Made by a program: the position numbers and the translations under genes. A stretch of 64,000 nt of DNA from Candidatus Planktophila sp. (GTDB lineage Bacteria > Actinomycetota > Actinomycetes > Nanopelagicales > Nanopelagicaceae), in contig JAFMBT010000001.1 in the NCBI GenBank assembly GCA_017858325.1, positions 62,001 through 126,000 on the forward strand, in the 5' to 3' direction. Positions 1 to 11,088 of the stretch are shown in pieces. Positions within the stretch are counted from its first letter, which is position 1, and the number at the start of each line of letters is the position of its first letter. The notes under the pieces were generated by a model that saw only the letters and a list, made by a program, of their open reading frames with translations, searched no databases and had not been told where the DNA came from.

Positions 1-1057
1 CTGCACCCACCTGATTGCCATCTGTAAATGTCACACATGCAGGTCCATCCCAAGGTTCCATCAAGGATGAGTGAAAGGCGTAGAAATCGCGTCGTTTCTT
101 CGACATCGTTGCGTGATTCTCCCAGGCCTCGGGGATCATCATCAGTACTGCGTGAGGCAATGATCGGCCACCGAGGTACAACAACTCCAGTACTTCATCA
201 AAGGAAGCTGAATCACTTCCCGACATTTCCACGATTGGATAAAGGCGAGATAGATCACCAGGAATCAGATCACTTGCCAGAAGTGATTCACGCGCACGCA
301 TCCAGTTACGATTTCCTTTTACGGTATTGATTTCTCCGTTATGCGCGATGAAGCGATAAGGGTGTGCAAGTGGCCAGGATGGAAAGGTATTGGTGGAAAA
401 TCTCGAGTGAACAAGTGCTAAGGGTGAGACCACGCGTTCATCGCTGAGGTCCGGAAAGAACTCTTCCAGCTGGCCAGTTGTAAGCATTCCTTTATAGACA
501 ATTGTCTGGGACGATAATGATGGAAAATAGATTTCCCCTTGATGCTCTGCTTGCTTTCGAAGAGCAAAAGCCATGCGGTCAAGTGCGATTCCACTTTCTC
601 CGTTAGCTGATTTAACAAATAATTGCTTGAAGATTGGCATCACCGATTTTGCTGTTGATCCCACTGAAATCGGATTTGTGGGCAAGTCACGCCATCCAAT
701 GACGATGAGATTTTCTGCTTTTGCTAGCCTCTGGATAAATGAAGTGGGGTCAAAACCCTCTTGAATAAATGCGATTCCAGTTGCATAACTCCCTTCGGCA
801 GGAAGATCGAATGCGGTGACGGCGCGATAAAACGCATCTGGAATACGAATAAGGATCCCCGCACCATCTCCGCTATCGGGTTCAGCACCTGCTGCGCCGC
901 GATGTTCGAGGTTGCGAAGTGCGGTCAGGGCTTGGGCAACAATCTCGTGTGTTGCAATTTTGTTAAGAGTTGCAACCATCGCAACACCGCATGCATCATG
1001 TTCGTGTGAGGGGTTATATAACCCCTGCGCTGCGGGAAAGGTCGATGGAAGAGCCAT
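1..1057 (-). CDS. gltB: Glutamate synthase large subunit, N-terminal part (runs off left edge)
   Basis: Reverse-strand translation from ATG at 1057: [40 protein letters not shown]...[34 protein letters not shown]; typical class II glutamine amidotransferase N-terminus of GltB. Not in the ORF track because it is open at the edge. Confidence 0.93.
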   Translation of the reverse strand, partial: MALPSTFPAAQGLYNPSHEHDACGVAMVATLNKIATHEIVAQALTALRNLEHRGAAGAEPDSGDGAGILIRIPDAFYRAVTAFDLPAEGSYATGIAFIQEGFDPTSFIQRLAKAENLIVIGWRDLPTNPISVGSTAKSVMPIFKQLFVKSANGESGIALDRMAFALRKQAEHQGEIYFPSLSSQTIVYKGMLTTGQLEEFFPDLSDERVVSPLALVHSRFSTNTFPSWPLAHPYRFIAHNGEINTVKGNRNWMRARESLLASDLIPGDLSRLYPIVEMSGSDSASFDEVLELLYLGGRSLPHAVLMMIPEAWENHATMSKKRRDFYAFHSSLMEPWDGPACVTFTDGNQVGA

Positions 1058-1167
1058 GGGATAAATCTCCTGTTGTCGTGTTCCGTTACATCAACGGGAC
1101 AACGCTGACCCGACGAAAAGGGTATCAACTCAGAGGCGAGGATGGTAGGTGAAGTGCCCTTTGGCCG

Positions 1168-1881
1168 CTAGCCAAGGGTGATGTGAAAGAGTCGCCCTAT
1201 TCCAGCCGTAACCGCCATACCGAGCGAACCTCCGATGAGCACCCTGACGGTTGGGCCCAGTGCTGGTTTGCCAGCGATCTTTGCGCTGGTAATGCCGGTA
1301 AAGAGAAGGCCAACGAGAGCAAAGAGCACAATACTCAGCGCAATCGCACCGGGTGTTGGTGCAAAAACGCCAACGAATGGAAGTAAGCCTCCCAATGTAA
1401 AACTGGCAGCAGATGCCACCGCAGCTTGTATCGGGCGAGCCTTGCTCAGAGGTGTCTGTCCTAACTCATCTCGAAGATGTGCCTCGAGCGGATCGCGATC
1501 GTGCATCTGTTGGGCAACTTGCAAAGCCAACTCTGGTGTGAGGCCCCGCTCCATATAGATCTGGGTTAGCTCAAGTAACTCCCCTTCAGGATCTATCGCT
1601 AAGTGTTCAATCTCTAAATGACGATCAGAGTCTTCCACATCATTTTGCGAACGAACTGAAACATACTCACCCACTGCCATCGACATTGCGCCGGCAGCGA
1701 TGCCTGCCACGCCTGCGGTAAGAATAAAACCACTTTCATCTGGGGTTGCCGCTGTAACACCGATCATTAAACTTGCTGTTGAAACGATTCCATCATTTGC
1801 GCCAAGGACGGCTGCACGTAACCACCCAGCACGATGCGTGCGATGTTCGAGATTCCTTTGGTAGACATCCTCTAAGCCCAT
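1168..1881 (-). CDS. VIT1/CCC1-family iron/manganese transporter
   Basis: 237 aa; RAAVLGANDGIVSTASLMIGV...AGAMSMAVGEYVSVRSQ motifs typical of the VIT1/CCC1 family. Confidence 0.9.
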   Translation of the reverse strand: MGLEDVYQRNLEHRTHRAGWLRAAVLGANDGIVSTASLMIGVTAATPDESGFILTAGVAGIAAGAMSMAVGEYVSVRSQNDVEDSDRHLEIEHLAIDPEGELLELTQIYMERGLTPELALQVAQQMHDRDPLEAHLRDELGQTPLSKARPIQAAVASAASFTLGGLLPFVGVFAPTPGAIALSIVLFALVGLLFTGITSAKIAGKPALGPTVRVLIGGSLGMAVTAGIGRLFHITLG

Positions 1882-1903
1882 GTCGGTAAGGGTACCTGAG
1901 GGA

Positions 1904-2740
1904 TTAAATCTTTGAACTCTTTTTCTTCAAATTGACGAAGATTGCAAGCGCGGCGAGTCCGATTACAGCACTTACCCATTGATTCTGGCGCAGCCCAAGG
2001 AACTCATTGGCTGTGTCTATCCGCAGATCTTCGATAAAGAAACGACCAAGGCAGTACAGGGCGATATAGAGAGAAAAGATCTGACCTTTTTGTAGTCGTG
2101 ATGTAAAAATTATTAAAAGAATTGCGACCAGAAGACACCAGATGGCCTCATATGCAAAAGTCGCATGAAAAGTTTCAAATTCGGTATAACCGCGAGGCCG
2201 CGAAGTGAAGGGAACTTCAAGTGCCCACCATCCTTGCACTGGTGCGCCGAAGAGTTCGATATTAAACCAATTACCAACTCGACCCATAGCTTGAGCAATA
2301 AGAATTCCAGGAGCAAGTGCATCGAGTAATTGTGGAAAGGATGGAAAATTGATCTCAGGACGAGATCTCTCCGTCCGTCGGTAGCCGATATAAGCTCCTA
2401 ACGCACCTAGCGATATCGCTCCCCAAATCCCAAGACCGCCTTTCCAGATGGCAAAGGCACTGAGAAAATTGCTAATTGATCCAAAGTAATCGGAAGGCGC
2501 TGAGATCACGTGGTAAATGCGACCGCCAATAACTCCTGCAGGTACGGCGAAGAAAGCGACATCTGTAACAACAGATCTGAGCTCTGGATTGATCGCTCGA
2601 AGGCGCCTATCTCCCAGCGAGACTGCCACCGCGATTCCGGCAATGATGCAGAGAGCGTAAAAATGTAGCGTTAGCGGCCCTAGTTCTATATAGGAGGAAC
2701 TCGGTGAGGGTATTGCGCGAATAAACATGCGAGATGTCAC
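1904..2740 (-). CDS. lgt: Prolipoprotein diacylglyceryl transferase
   Basis: 278 aa; HVISAPSDYF, GGLGIWGAI and AQAMGRVGNWFNIELFGAP signature segments. Confidence 0.95.
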   Translation of the reverse strand: MTSRMFIRAIPSPSSSYIELGPLTLHFYALCIIAGIAVAVSLGDRRLRAINPELRSVVTDVAFFAVPAGVIGGRIYHVISAPSDYFGSISNFLSAFAIWKGGLGIWGAISLGALGAYIGYRRTERSRPEINFPSFPQLLDALAPGILIAQAMGRVGNWFNIELFGAPVQGWWALEVPFTSRPRGYTEFETFHATFAYEAIWCLLVAILLIIFTSRLQKGQIFSLYIALYCLGRFFIEDLRIDTANEFLGLRQNQWVSAVIGLAALAIFVNLKKKSSKI

Positions 2741-2747
2741 TCTCGAT

Positions 2748-3494
2748 TTACTCTATTGCTGCTTCAACCGCGGCTCTAAACTCATTCAGATCAAAGTTAG
2801 GATTCTGACGATTCCAAACTTTACCATTAATGAATACTGTGGGAGTCCCACGAACCTCGTAGCGAGTCATTGATTCAGTCGAAGCGACAACATTCATTAA
2901 TTTTGACTTATTGGTAATGCAATCTGAGAAGGAGTCAGATGAGATTCCTACCTTCTTGCCAATGCTGATGAGATTATCGGTATTGAAGAATCCTGAGTTC
3001 TGGACAGCCGGCTGAACCACGTAGAGAGCCTCATGGAAGTCGATGAATTTTCCTTCATCAACAGCACAGTACGCTGCATTGGAAGCCGCAATTGATTCAT
3101 CATCCCCCCGTTGATTTCCTAAAAACGATAACGGGTGATAGATAACCTCAGCCTTCTTTTCAGTGATAAGTGATGTGAGATACCCGCCAATTGGGTCTTC
3201 AAAGAATTTGCAGGACGGACATTGGAAATCTTCAAAGATATCTATTTTGAGAGGCAGCCCGGCGTTGAAGACTATTCCATCTCCTTGGGCAGGGTCTACG
3301 ACTGCCTCAACTTTCCCAATTGGAGAGAATGAATCAAGGGCTGCCAATGATGCGGTGTTGGTTTTATTCTCACTCGTAATGCTAAAGAAGGCACCGACAG
3401 CGATAACGAGTGCGACCATGCCAATCACAAGCCAGCGTGTGAATGGATCGCCACTCTGGGACTTGACAGAGTTCTTCTTTACTTTACTCATCAT
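2748..3494 (-). CDS. DsbA-family membrane-anchored thiol-disulfide oxidoreductase
   Basis: N-terminal TM, FEDFQCPSCKFFE (CPSC active site), C-terminal RGTPTVFINGKVW thioredoxin-fold segment. Confidence 0.88.
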   Translation of the reverse strand: MMSKVKKNSVKSQSGDPFTRWLVIGMVALVIAVGAFFSITSENKTNTASLAALDSFSPIGKVEAVVDPAQGDGIVFNAGLPLKIDIFEDFQCPSCKFFEDPIGGYLTSLITEKKAEVIYHPLSFLGNQRGDDESIAASNAAYCAVDEGKFIDFHEALYVVQPAVQNSGFFNTDNLISIGKKVGISSDSFSDCITNKSKLMNVVASTESMTRYEVRGTPTVFINGKVWNRQNPNFDLNEFRAAVEAAIE

Positions 3495-3588
3495 TGAACC
3501 TCGCTTGTTAGATGTACTGTGGATTGCTCTTCGAGAGAAAATTCTCCATAAGGATACTTTAAAATCCTAGAGGAGATGGATAGAGCCT

Positions 3589-4398
3589 TCATCGACCTTC
3601 ACGTACTCCTATCGCCAACTGCTCGGCCAACTCTCGTACTGCCTTGAGCCCAGATTCTTCATCGGATGCTTCTAATAGGACGTTGATGAAGGCTGACCCA
3701 ACAATCACGCCATCGGCATACGCAGCAACCGATCGGGCCTGCTCTCTCGTTGAAACGCCTAGTCCGACGCTTACTGGAGTATCGGTAGTTGTTCTGATTC
3801 GGGCGACGAGATCGGCGGCAGATGAAGAAACACTTGAACGCGTGCCGGTCACACCCATCAGGCTTGCTGCATAGATAAAGCCACCGCAGGACTTAGTCAC
3901 ATAAGGTAATCGCGTATCTGAAGTACTTGGGGCGACTACATATATTCGATTGATCTTCCAACGGTCGGTCGCTGTAATCCAAGCACTCGACTCTTCAACT
4001 GTGAGATCTGGAGTAATCACACCTGATCCCCCATTGGCTGCAATGGACTCTGCAAAATTTTCAACGCCGTAACGTTCAATTGGATTCCAGTAAGTCATAA
4101 CAACTGCTGGGACTCCAAGATCTGTCGCACATTTGAGTGATTCGAATACTTCCTTGGCACCCGTTCCTTGACTCAAAGACTGCACCGCAGCAGCTTGAAT
4201 CGTAGGACCATCCATGACGGGGTCGCTATATGGGAATCCAATCTCTATCGCATCAACTCCACCGGCAGCAAATGCGGCAATTACTTTCTTACATCCTTCA
4301 TGGCTTGGAAATCCGGCAGGAATATATGCAATCAGGGCTGCTCTATTTTCACTCTCTGCTCGTGCAAGAACGTGATCTAGCCCGGTCTCCAACAACAC
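3589..4398 (-). CDS. trpA: Tryptophan synthase alpha chain
   Basis: YIPAGFPS, IEIGFPYSDPVMDGPTIQ and GVTGTRSSV motifs. Confidence 0.96.
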   Translation of the reverse strand: MLLETGLDHVLARAESENRAALIAYIPAGFPSHEGCKKVIAAFAAGGVDAIEIGFPYSDPVMDGPTIQAAAVQSLSQGTGAKEVFESLKCATDLGVPAVVMTYWNPIERYGVENFAESIAANGGSGVITPDLTVEESSAWITATDRWKINRIYVVAPSTSDTRLPYVTKSCGGFIYAASLMGVTGTRSSVSSSAADLVARIRTTTDTPVSVGLGVSTREQARSVAAYADGVIVGSAFINVLLEASDEESGLKAVRELAEQLAIGVREGR

Positions 4399-4399
4399 T

Positions 4400-5596
4400 T
4401 TAAAGCTTTATTCCAAAGTATTCGGCTGCAGTTGAAACATCCTTATCACCACGTCCGGAAAGATTAATCAGGAGAGTTGCAGATGGGCCCATCTCCTGTC
4501 CGACTTGCTTCGCACCGGCTAACGCGTGAGCAGTTTCAATTGCAGGAATAATGCCCTCGGTTTTGCAAAGAAGAGCAAATGCATGCATAGCCTCTGCATC
4601 GGTAATCGCGCGATACTGCGCTCGGCCAATATCGTGAAGGAAGGCGTGCTCAGGTCCGACACCTGGATAATCAAGTCCTGCTGAAATTGAATGAGATTCG
4701 ACTGTCTGTCCGTTCTCATCTTGCAGAACATATGAGCGAGTTCCGTGTAGAACGCCTGGCGTTCCGCCTGAAATTGTTGCTGCGTGGCGCCCACTCATTA
4801 CTCCATCGCCTCCTGCTTCAAGACCAATCAAAGCAACGCTGACATCATCGATGAAAGGATGAAAAATTCCTATTGCATTAGAACCGCCGCCTACACATGC
4901 CAGGACTGCATCAGGCAATTTGCCTGTCAGTTCAAGAACTTGCGCGCGAGCTTCAACTCCAATGATGCGATGAAAATCTCGCACCATCGTTGGAAAGGGA
5001 TGGGGGCCGGCAACGGTTCCAAGGAGATAATGAGTTGACTCAACATTAGTTACCCAATCCCGCATAGCTTCATTAATTGCATCTTTCAAAGTGCGAGAGC
5101 CGCTAGTAACAGGAACAACTTGTGCTCCGAGAAGTTTCATTCGGGCAACATTAAGAGCTTGGCGCTTTGTATCTTCTTCGCCCATGTAAACAACACATTC
5201 AAGACCCATAAGAGCTGCAGCAGTTGCAGATGCAACTCCATGTTGACCAGCGCCGGTCTCAGCGATGATTCGTTTCTTACCCATGCGCTTGGTGAGCAGT
5301 GCTTGTCCCAATACATTATTGATCTTATGCGAGCCCGTGTGATTGAGATCCTCGCGCTTAAGCAGGATGCGTGCGCCACCGGCATGCTCTGCAAACCGTG
5401 GAGCTTCAGTAATAATGCTAGGACGTCCTGTATATGTGCGATGTAGATGATCAAGTTCTGCGATAAATGCTGGATCTGTCGAGGCGGAAATATGAGCCTG
5501 CTCTAACTCTTCGAGCGCTCCGATGAGAGCTTCTGGAACAAATCTGCCACCGTATGGACCGAAGTGGCCGATGATTTTCTCTACTTGAGTTGTCAT
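4400..5596 (-). CDS. trpB: Tryptophan synthase beta chain
   Basis: [45 protein letters not shown]. The ORF extends to 5620; MTTQVEK at 5596 is the more likely start. Confidence 0.96.
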   Translation of the reverse strand: MTTQVEKIIGHFGPYGGRFVPEALIGALEELEQAHISASTDPAFIAELDHLHRTYTGRPSIITEAPRFAEHAGGARILLKREDLNHTGSHKINNVLGQALLTKRMGKKRIIAETGAGQHGVASATAAALMGLECVVYMGEEDTKRQALNVARMKLLGAQVVPVTSGSRTLKDAINEAMRDWVTNVESTHYLLGTVAGPHPFPTMVRDFHRIIGVEARAQVLELTGKLPDAVLACVGGGSNAIGIFHPFIDDVSVALIGLEAGGDGVMSGRHAATISGGTPGVLHGTRSYVLQDENGQTVESHSISAGLDYPGVGPEHAFLHDIGRAQYRAITDAEAMHAFALLCKTEGIIPAIETAHALAGAKQVGQEMGPSATLLINLSGRGDKDVSTAAEYFGIKL

Positions 5597-5609
5597 GGGG
5601 CTGAGGGTA

Positions 5610-6380
5610 CTAGAGACCACGCAAAGTGCGCAGTGCAGAAAGTGGGTCCCCAGCGCGGACCAGGGCCTCTCCTACCAATATTGCATCAGCACCATGGGAT
5701 TGTGCGCTCTCTACCTCGGCTCGCGTGGAGATCCCTGACTCTGCCACCTTAATAATCGTCTCTGGAATCTCGGGTAGCAACTCAGCGAATGCTCGTTGAT
5801 CAACCTCGAGCGTCTTAAGATTTCTAGAGTTAACTCCGATGATGCGCGGCTCGATCTCCATGGCTCGCTCAAGTTCGTCATGGGTATGCACTTCTATCAG
5901 GCTGGCCATACCCAACTCAGTGGCCATCTCAAAATAATCTCTCAGTTGATGCGTTGATAACGCAGCAACAATGAGAAGCACCACATCTGCACCATAGGCG
6001 CGCGCCTCATAAAATTGATACTCATCAACCATAAAATCTTTTCGTAGGATTGGGATCTTCACCACAGACCTCACGGCAGTTAAATCTTCAAGTGAGCCAC
6101 CAAATCTGCGCTTCTCTGTAAGAACACTGATGACACTTGCCCCAGCTTCTTCGTACGTCGAGGCAAGTGATGCTGGATCTGCAATATCCGCCAAAACTCC
6201 CTTGCTGGGCGAGGATCTTTTCACCTCTGCGATTACAGATACGAGATCACCACGCAAGATTTCATGAGGATCGATCGGTACGGGTGCATGCTCTAGTTTT
6301 TCTTGCAGATCATGAAGAGGCAATCTTCGTGCTGCTAAATCCTCTCTCACTCCCTCAATAATTGAGTCAAGGATGCTCAT
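5610..6380 (-). CDS. trpC: Indole-3-glycerol-phosphate synthase
   Basis: [43 protein letters not shown] opens at 6455, but [19 protein letters not shown] at 6380 is the typical start. Confidence 0.95.
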   Translation of the reverse strand: MSILDSIIEGVREDLAARRLPLHDLQEKLEHAPVPIDPHEILRGDLVSVIAEVKRSSPSKGVLADIADPASLASTYEEAGASVISVLTEKRRFGGSLEDLTAVRSVVKIPILRKDFMVDEYQFYEARAYGADVVLLIVAALSTHQLRDYFEMATELGMASLIEVHTHDELERAMEIEPRIIGVNSRNLKTLEVDQRAFAELLPEIPETIIKVAESGISTRAEVESAQSHGADAILVGEALVRAGDPLSALRTLRGL

Positions 6381-6546
6381 TGTGTGCCTCATCTGTGGGA
6401 TCAATTCCATGATCTTGTGCGCTCCATAGAGATCGAGTTCTGGGCTTGCGTTCATAACGTGATGAGAGTGAGAATTTCTTACTGATTAATACGACGATAA
6501 AAAAAATGATGATTGCACTAATTGCAACTGGCGCTAGGTCGATCAT
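6367..6546 (-). CDS. Small single-TM protein between trpE and trpC (59 aa), possible short relative of the Trp-associated membrane protein family
   Basis: Translated by hand: [63 protein letters not shown] overlap with trpE stop (6546-6543) and 14-nt overlap with the trpC start. One residue below the apparent ORF-track cutoff. Confidence 0.7.
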   Translation of the reverse strand: MIDLAPVAISAIIIFFIVVLISKKFSLSSRYERKPRTRSLWSAQDHGIDPTDEAHNEHP

Positions 6547-8030
6547 TTCTTTCTCACCATCGCTTGCGCAGCACTAATTGCACCTAAAACTGCAGCAGCC
6601 TTATTGATACATTCTTGATTCTCAGATTCAGGAACTGAATCGGCAACAACACCTGCACCTGCTTGAACATATGCACGCCCTCGAAAGAGGAGTGCGGTAC
6701 GAATTGCAATGCATGTATCTACATTTCCTGTGAAATCAAGATACCCGATAGCGCCACCATAAAGACCACGACGGTGTGGCTCTAGCTCTTCGATAATCTC
6801 CATGGCACGAGGCTTAGGCGCACCCGAGAGAGTTCCGGCGGGAAAAGTTGCAAAGAGTGCATCCACTGCCGACTTATCAGGCGCTAACGTTCCGGTCACT
6901 GTCGAAACGATATGCATCACGTGGGAATATCTCTCAACGCTCATAAAATCGATCACTTCCACTGATCCGGGAGCACAGATACGTCCTAAATCATTTCGCC
7001 CAAGATCTACCAGCATTAAGTGTTCTGCTCGCTCTTTAGGGTCTGCTAAGAGCTCTTCACCGAGTCTCTTATCTTCTTCAGGTGAGGATGAACGCTTCCG
7101 AGTTCCTGCAATCGGATGCACCATTACTTCCCCATCAGTGACTTTCACAAGCGCTTCAGGAGATGAGCCAACGATATCGACCCCAGAATCAAATCTAAAG
7201 AGATACATATATGGAGAAGGATTACGTAGGCGCAACATACGGTAGACATCAATTGCATCAGCGCTACATTCCACTGAGAAACGTTGTGAGAGAACGATCT
7301 GAAAGGCCTCCCCTGAGATAATCTCTTCCTTAGCGCGGATTACCTTTGCGATGTAATCATCTTCACTTATATTTCTTTCGTACATGGGTTCGGAAGATTG
7401 TGGAATGTGCACAATATCGCCAGGAATCGCAGCTGTGAGCTGACTCTGCATACGATCAAGTCTGGCTGTGGCATCGGCAAATGCTTCATCAATGCGTTCA
7501 TTGCTACCATCCCAATTAATAGCATTTGCAATCAGAGTGATACTTCCCTCTGCATGATCCATCACCGCTAAATCACTCGTTAACATAAATGCGATTTCAG
7601 GTAGCGGGATATCTTTCTTTGAAATATTAGGTATCTTCTCTAAATGTCGGACGCTGTCATAGCCCATATACCCAACGAGTCCTCCGGTCAGCGGTGGAAG
7701 ACCCGCAATCTTCGGTGAGCGAAGGTGTGATGCAGAAAGTCGAAGTGCTTCAAGTGGGTCAATTCCACTAGGTGCACCGGCTGGAGCAACACCAATCCAC
7801 TGAGCAAGGTCATCAACTTCAGTCAACGTCGCCTGCGAATGTGCTCCGATAAATGAGTAGCGCGACCAGACACCTCCGTGCTCGGCAGACTCTAGAAGAA
7901 ATGAGGCGGCAGATGTTCCAGCAAGTTTTCTATAAACGCCTAGAGGTGTCTCTCCATCGGCCAATAATTTTCGATAGACAGGAATAACATTAAAATCTTG
8001 GGCATATCCGCGAAATTCTTCTAGATTCAT
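6543..8030 (-). CDS. trpE: Anthranilate synthase component I
   Basis: 495 aa; [48 protein letters not shown]. Confidence 0.96.
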   Translation of the reverse strand: MNLEEFRGYAQDFNVIPVYRKLLADGETPLGVYRKLAGTSAASFLLESAEHGGVWSRYSFIGAHSQATLTEVDDLAQWIGVAPAGAPSGIDPLEALRLSASHLRSPKIAGLPPLTGGLVGYMGYDSVRHLEKIPNISKKDIPLPEIAFMLTSDLAVMDHAEGSITLIANAINWDGSNERIDEAFADATARLDRMQSQLTAAIPGDIVHIPQSSEPMYERNISEDDYIAKVIRAKEEIISGEAFQIVLSQRFSVECSADAIDVYRMLRLRNPSPYMYLFRFDSGVDIVGSSPEALVKVTDGEVMVHPIAGTRKRSSSPEEDKRLGEELLADPKERAEHLMLVDLGRNDLGRICAPGSVEVIDFMSVERYSHVMHIVSTVTGTLAPDKSAVDALFATFPAGTLSGAPKPRAMEIIEELEPHRRGLYGGAIGYLDFTGNVDTCIAIRTALLFRGRAYVQAGAGVVADSVPESENQECINKAAAVLGAISAAQAMVRKK

Positions 8031-8416
8031 TCTGTGATCTCGCCGTCGTGACTCTTCTCAGTGGGAAAAATTTCCCGATGGAAGCAGGTGAACTCGCCCG
8101 TGTGGCACGCTGATCCCTCTTGAATGACCTGTAAAAGAATTGCGTCTCCGTCACAATCGAGTGATATTGAAACAACTTTCTGCAGGTGTCCAGATGTTTC
8201 ACCTTTTCGCCATAACTCATTTCGCGAGCGACTGAAGTACGTTGCAAATCCAGAGTCAATTGTGAGGGCAAGAGATTCTGGATTGACGTAGGCAAGCATC
8301 AACACTTCTCCCGAAAGACTATCTTGGGCAATCGCAGGGATCAGCGCTGAGGGGTCTTTGAGAAGCTCCATAATTGCTGGAGATACAGTGATGCTCACAG
8401 GGTAATTGTGCCTCAC
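8027..8416 (-). CDS. hisI: Phosphoribosyl-AMP cyclohydrolase
   Basis: [38 protein letters not shown]...[10 protein letters not shown]. Confidence 0.95.
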   Translation of the reverse strand: MRHNYPVSITVSPAIMELLKDPSALIPAIAQDSLSGEVLMLAYVNPESLALTIDSGFATYFSRSRNELWRKGETSGHLQKVVSISLDCDGDAILLQVIQEGSACHTGEFTCFHREIFPTEKSHDGEITE

Positions 8417-9186
8417 ACTGAGGAGCTCATGCGCACGGGATATCCATGCTCAGAGAGATACTTCTTCACATCTGTAATGCGATGAATTCCGAAGTGAAAG
8501 ACACTCGCCGCAAGCAGTGCATCGGCCCCGGCCTCAATCGCTGCGGCAAAGTCTTCCAAGGATCCGGCACCACCGCTTGCTATCAATGGCAGCGAAGAGA
8601 TTTCTCGAATACGGCTAATCATTCCAATGTCATACCCGGCCCGCGTTCCATCTGCATCCATCGAATTTAGTAAGACTTCACCGATACCTCGTTGAGTTGC
8701 ATCTTCAATCCATGACAACGCATCAAGGCCCGTGCTTGTCCGCCCGCCATGAGTGGTTACCTCAAAGCCTGATGGTGTTCGAGCTCGGCGAGCATCAACT
8801 GAAAGTACAAGAACCTGATTGCCAAAACGTTGTGATATCTCTGTGATGAGATCAGGGCGGGCGATTGCAGCGGTGTTCACTGAAACTTTATCTGCTCCAG
8901 CGCGAAGCAATCTATCGACATCATCAACTGTTCTAATACCTCCACCTACAGTCAGTGGAATAAAAACTTGCTCGGCAGTTCGCGCAACAACATCGTATGT
9001 CGTTGCGCGATTGGTTGCACTGGCTGAGATATCCAAAAAAGTAAGTTCATCAATACCCTCAGAGCCGTAGAGTTCGGCCATCTCGACCGGATCACCTGCA
9101 TCAACAAGATCAGTAAAGTTTATGCCTTTGACTACGCGGCCATTATCTACATCGAGACAAGCGATAATTCGAGTTGCAAGCGTCAT
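8413..9186 (-). CDS. hisF: Imidazole glycerol phosphate synthase subunit HisF
   Basis: [39 protein letters not shown]. Start at [12 protein letters not shown] (9186) gives an ATGA overlap with hisA. Confidence 0.96.
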   Translation of the reverse strand: MTLATRIIACLDVDNGRVVKGINFTDLVDAGDPVEMAELYGSEGIDELTFLDISASATNRATTYDVVARTAEQVFIPLTVGGGIRTVDDVDRLLRAGADKVSVNTAAIARPDLITEISQRFGNQVLVLSVDARRARTPSGFEVTTHGGRTSTGLDALSWIEDATQRGIGEVLLNSMDADGTRAGYDIGMISRIREISSLPLIASGGAGSLEDFAAAIEAGADALLAASVFHFGIHRITDVKKYLSEHGYPVRMSSSV

Positions 9187-9908
9187 GAACGGCTCACGTG
9201 AAGTGCTTGCTCGAGTGTGAACGCACCGGCGTAGAGCGCCTTGCCAACGATTGCTCCTTCGACTCCGATTTTTTGTAACTCGCATAGCGCCGCAATATCA
9301 GCAAGGCTTGAGATACCACCACTCGCCACTACAGGTTTATCAGTTACCGCGCAGACCTCTCGCAATAAATTCAGGTTAGGTCCCTGCAGCGTTCCATCCT
9401 TGGTGACATCTGTGACGATGTATCGAGCACAACCATCTGCTTCAAGGCGAGAGATAGTCTCAAAGAGGTCGCCGCCTTCCTTCGTCCATCCTCGCGCTGC
9501 GAGAATATGTCCGCGGACATCAAGGCCAACTGCGATTTGATCGCCAAATTCTGCAATTACTTTAGATGTCCACTCGGGATCTTCTAACGCTGCAGTCCCA
9601 AGGTTTACGCGTCGACAACCCGTTGCCAGGGCCCGTGCAAGCGAGACGTCATCTCTAATTCCTCCTGAGAGTTCTACATCAATATCTAATCTGCCAACTA
9701 CTTCTGCAAGTAGGGCGGCATTTTCACCACGTCCAAAAGCGGCATCAAGGTCTACTAAGTGAATCCACTGTGCGCCTGCCTTTTGGAAATCCAAAGCAAC
9801 GTCAAGTGGAGAGCCGTACACGCTCTCTTGGGAAAGTTCGCCTTGCACTAGTCGAACCGCACGGCCATCTTTAACATCAACTGCTGGCAAAAGTTCGAGA
9901 AAACTCAT
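9183..9908 (-). CDS. hisA: ProFAR isomerase HisA / bifunctional PriA-type
   Basis: [38 protein letters not shown]. PriA bifunctionality is inferred from actinobacterial context. Confidence 0.94.
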   Translation of the reverse strand: MSFLELLPAVDVKDGRAVRLVQGELSQESVYGSPLDVALDFQKAGAQWIHLVDLDAAFGRGENAALLAEVVGRLDIDVELSGGIRDDVSLARALATGCRRVNLGTAALEDPEWTSKVIAEFGDQIAVGLDVRGHILAARGWTKEGGDLFETISRLEADGCARYIVTDVTKDGTLQGPNLNLLREVCAVTDKPVVASGGISSLADIAALCELQKIGVEGAIVGKALYAGAFTLEQALHVSRS

Positions 9909-10504
9909 AGGGACTTACTCCAATTCTTAATCAACGCAAGGCCCGCTCGCCCTGACTTTTCTGGGTGAAATTGTGTAGCACTTAGAGAGCCATCTTCAAC
10001 AGCAGCCAAGAATTTCTGACCTTGAATTGCATATGTCCCAAGTCCGGACGTGACCTCTCGAGCTGCATATGAATGAACAAAATAAAATGATTCATCTTCC
10101 ACGCCGTTAAAAAGTCTTGAGCCAGTTGCTGGCTCCACTGAGTTCCATCCCATGTGTGGGAGAATTGGCGCTTCAAGTTTGCGTACTGAAGATTTCCAAA
10201 TACCAACGCCTTCATGCAAGCCATTTTCGTCGCTATCAGAGAAGAGTATTTGCATTCCGATGCAGATCCCAAGTGTGGGTCGTCCATCCGCATAGCGTGC
10301 TGAAATTATCTCGGGTGCACCCACATTTCGTAATCCCTGCATACACGCTGCAAACGCTCCTACACCTGGAACGACCAAACCTGTTGCCTCTAGGGCAACC
10401 TTCGGATCTGATGTAAGAACGACATTGAGACCTGATGTTTCAAAGGCTCTCACCGCCGATCTAACATTTCCAGAGCCATAATCAAGAATTGCAATCGTTG
10501 AAAT
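9905..10504 (-). CDS. hisH: Imidazole glycerol phosphate synthase glutaminase subunit HisH; probable ATT start at 10504
   Basis: Track ORF starts at 10453, but the conserved N-terminus [25 protein letters not shown] lies in frame upstream with no ATG/GTG/TTG before it; [23 protein letters not shown] present. Confidence 0.85.
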   Translation of the reverse strand: MSTIAILDYGSGNVRSAVRAFETSGLNVVLTSDPKVALEATGLVVPGVGAFAACMQGLRNVGAPEIISARYADGRPTLGICIGMQILFSDSDENGLHEGVGIWKSSVRKLEAPILPHMGWNSVEPATGSRLFNGVEDESFYFVHSYAAREVTSGLGTYAIQGQKFLAAVEDGSLSATQFHPEKSGRAGLALIKNWSKSL

Positions 10505-11088
10505 TAGAGTGAACCTTTTGTCGAAGGAATACCAGATACTCGACCATCAATTGCAACTGCATCACGAAGTGCGCGAGCAACGGCCTTAAACTGAGCTTCA
10601 AAGACATGGTGCGCGTTACGCCCTTCGAGTACGCGAATATGTAGTGCTATGCGCGCCTCTGCAACAATTGATTCCCAAATGTGCTTCCCCAGAGTGGTAT
10701 CAAATGTTCCAATTAATTCAACAATTTCTGGCTGGCGATGTACAAGGTAAGGGCGACCGGAAAGATCTACCGCAGCTTGCACCAACACCTCGTCAAGGGG
10801 GACCATGGCATCACCAAAGCGGCGAATTCCACTCTTATCACCTAGGGCTTCACGGAGTGCTTGGCCAAAGGCGAGCGATGTATCTTCAACTGTGTGGTGT
10901 GAATCAACATCAACATCGCCCTCTGTCTTTACCTTCAGGTCAAAGCCCGAGTGTTTGCCCAATTGCGAAAGCATGTGATCAAAGAAAGGGACACCTGTAT
11001 CGACACTGATCTCGCCGCCACCATTGAGGTTAATCTCTACAAGAACATGTGATTCTTTTGTTTTTCGTTCTACTCGTGCTCTTCTCAT
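10504..11088 (-). CDS. hisB: Imidazoleglycerol-phosphate dehydratase
   Basis: [35 protein letters not shown]. Confidence 0.95.
   Translation of the reverse strand: MRRARVERKTKESHVLVEINLNGGGEISVDTGVPFFDHMLSQLGKHSGFDLKVKTEGDVDVDSHHTVEDTSLAFGQALREALGDKSGIRRFGDAMVPLDEVLVQAAVDLSGRPYLVHRQPEIVELIGTFDTTLGKHIWESIVAEARIALHIRVLEGRNAHHVFEAQFKAVARALRDAVAIDGRVSGIPSTKGSL

Noticed and set aside
1009-1026. Perfect 18-bp palindrome AGGGGTTATATAACCCCT inside the gltB 5' coding region
   Set aside because: It encodes the conserved GLYNP motif of GltB near the N-terminus, so protein constraint explains it at least as well as an operator
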